A DNA stretch of 64,000 bases from assembly GCF_000150275.1 (NCBI RefSeq), contig NW_002060944.1, forward strand, positions 4,537,080 to 4,601,079, given 5' to 3'. How positions within the stretch are numbered: position 1 is the first letter of the stretch; each line of letters starts with the position of its first letter. The stretch comes from Trichoplax adhaerens. Its lineage: Eukaryota; Placozoa; Uniplacotomia; Trichoplacea; Trichoplacidae. The notes under the pieces were generated by a model. The model was not told where the DNA came from. It worked only from the letters and a program-made list of their open reading frames with translations, and searched no databases. Below are positions 63,844 to 64,000 of this stretch, one piece after another. The position numbers were made by a program, and so were the translations under genes.

Positions 63844-64000
63844 GTTAGTACTGATGAATTATGGACGGTCTTGCTTTGCTAGAGAGAGCAGAATGATCCT
63901 TTGTTGCATTATTATTTGCAGTGTTTACTTTTTTTAATACTGATGTTGTAATAGCATTGTGGGTATCATAGAAACAGGTTATGTACATGTTCTGAATGGA
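63844..64000 (+). other. Partial intron of the C6orf136-like gene
   Basis: AT-rich sequence after the proposed donor, with no further exon before the window ends. Confidence 0.5.

Noticed and set aside
1-64000. CRISPR array, operon or bacterial insertion sequence
   Set aside because: No regularly spaced short direct repeats with unique spacers, and genes are intron-rich animal genes on separate promoters.

Overview
The window is AT-rich, intron-dense animal DNA. None of the multi-exon genes below is visible as one open reading frame; each was rebuilt by hand from GT..AG exons that keep phase. A PBC-class homeobox gene (PBX), a membrane-tethered bZIP factor (ATF6) and a class A GPCR show that it is metazoan. 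The compact genes, low GC, intron-poor GPCR and many dispersed TACTGTA/TACAGTA palindromes resemble a placozoan such as Trichoplax, but that species call is inference. A 50-base run of N (2237-2286) shows it is a draft scaffold.

Layout from left to right: a two-exon gene for a small secreted six-cysteine peptide (1540-1936, -); a mostly empty 6.5 kb with one orphan candidate exon; SNRNP35, the U11/U12-35K protein of the minor spliceosome (8402-10167, +), tail to tail with a single-exon GPCR (10693-11688, -); 5 kb without a recognised gene; ATF6 in 16 exons (16940-23467, +), tail to tail with PBX in 8 exons (25001-27385, -); almost 9 kb without a recognised gene but with an ORF-rich stretch, a 160-bp tandem duplication and a possible two-exon microgene; a four-copy AT-cored minisatellite; glomulin GLMN in 19 exons (37821-42193, +); a small CX9C protein gene (42857-44333, -) that shares a divergent promoter region, with a three-copy GC-richer repeat, with the P5A-ATPase ATP13A1 in 24 exons (45091-51943, +); a gene of about 655 codons with a possible N-myristoylation site and a C-terminal block resembling DUF4347 (54795-59204, +); a repeat-filled interval; and the first three exons of a C6orf136/DUF2358 homologue that runs off the right edge (62405 onward, +).

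The recognised genes are mostly housekeeping: minor splicing, ER stress signalling, ER membrane protein extraction, cullin-RING control and mitochondrial proteins. ATF6 and ATP13A1 both act at the ER, but nothing in the sequence shows co-regulation. The least-known items are the secreted cysteine-rich peptide and the DUF4347-like protein. I did no database search; gene names rest on remembered family sequence.
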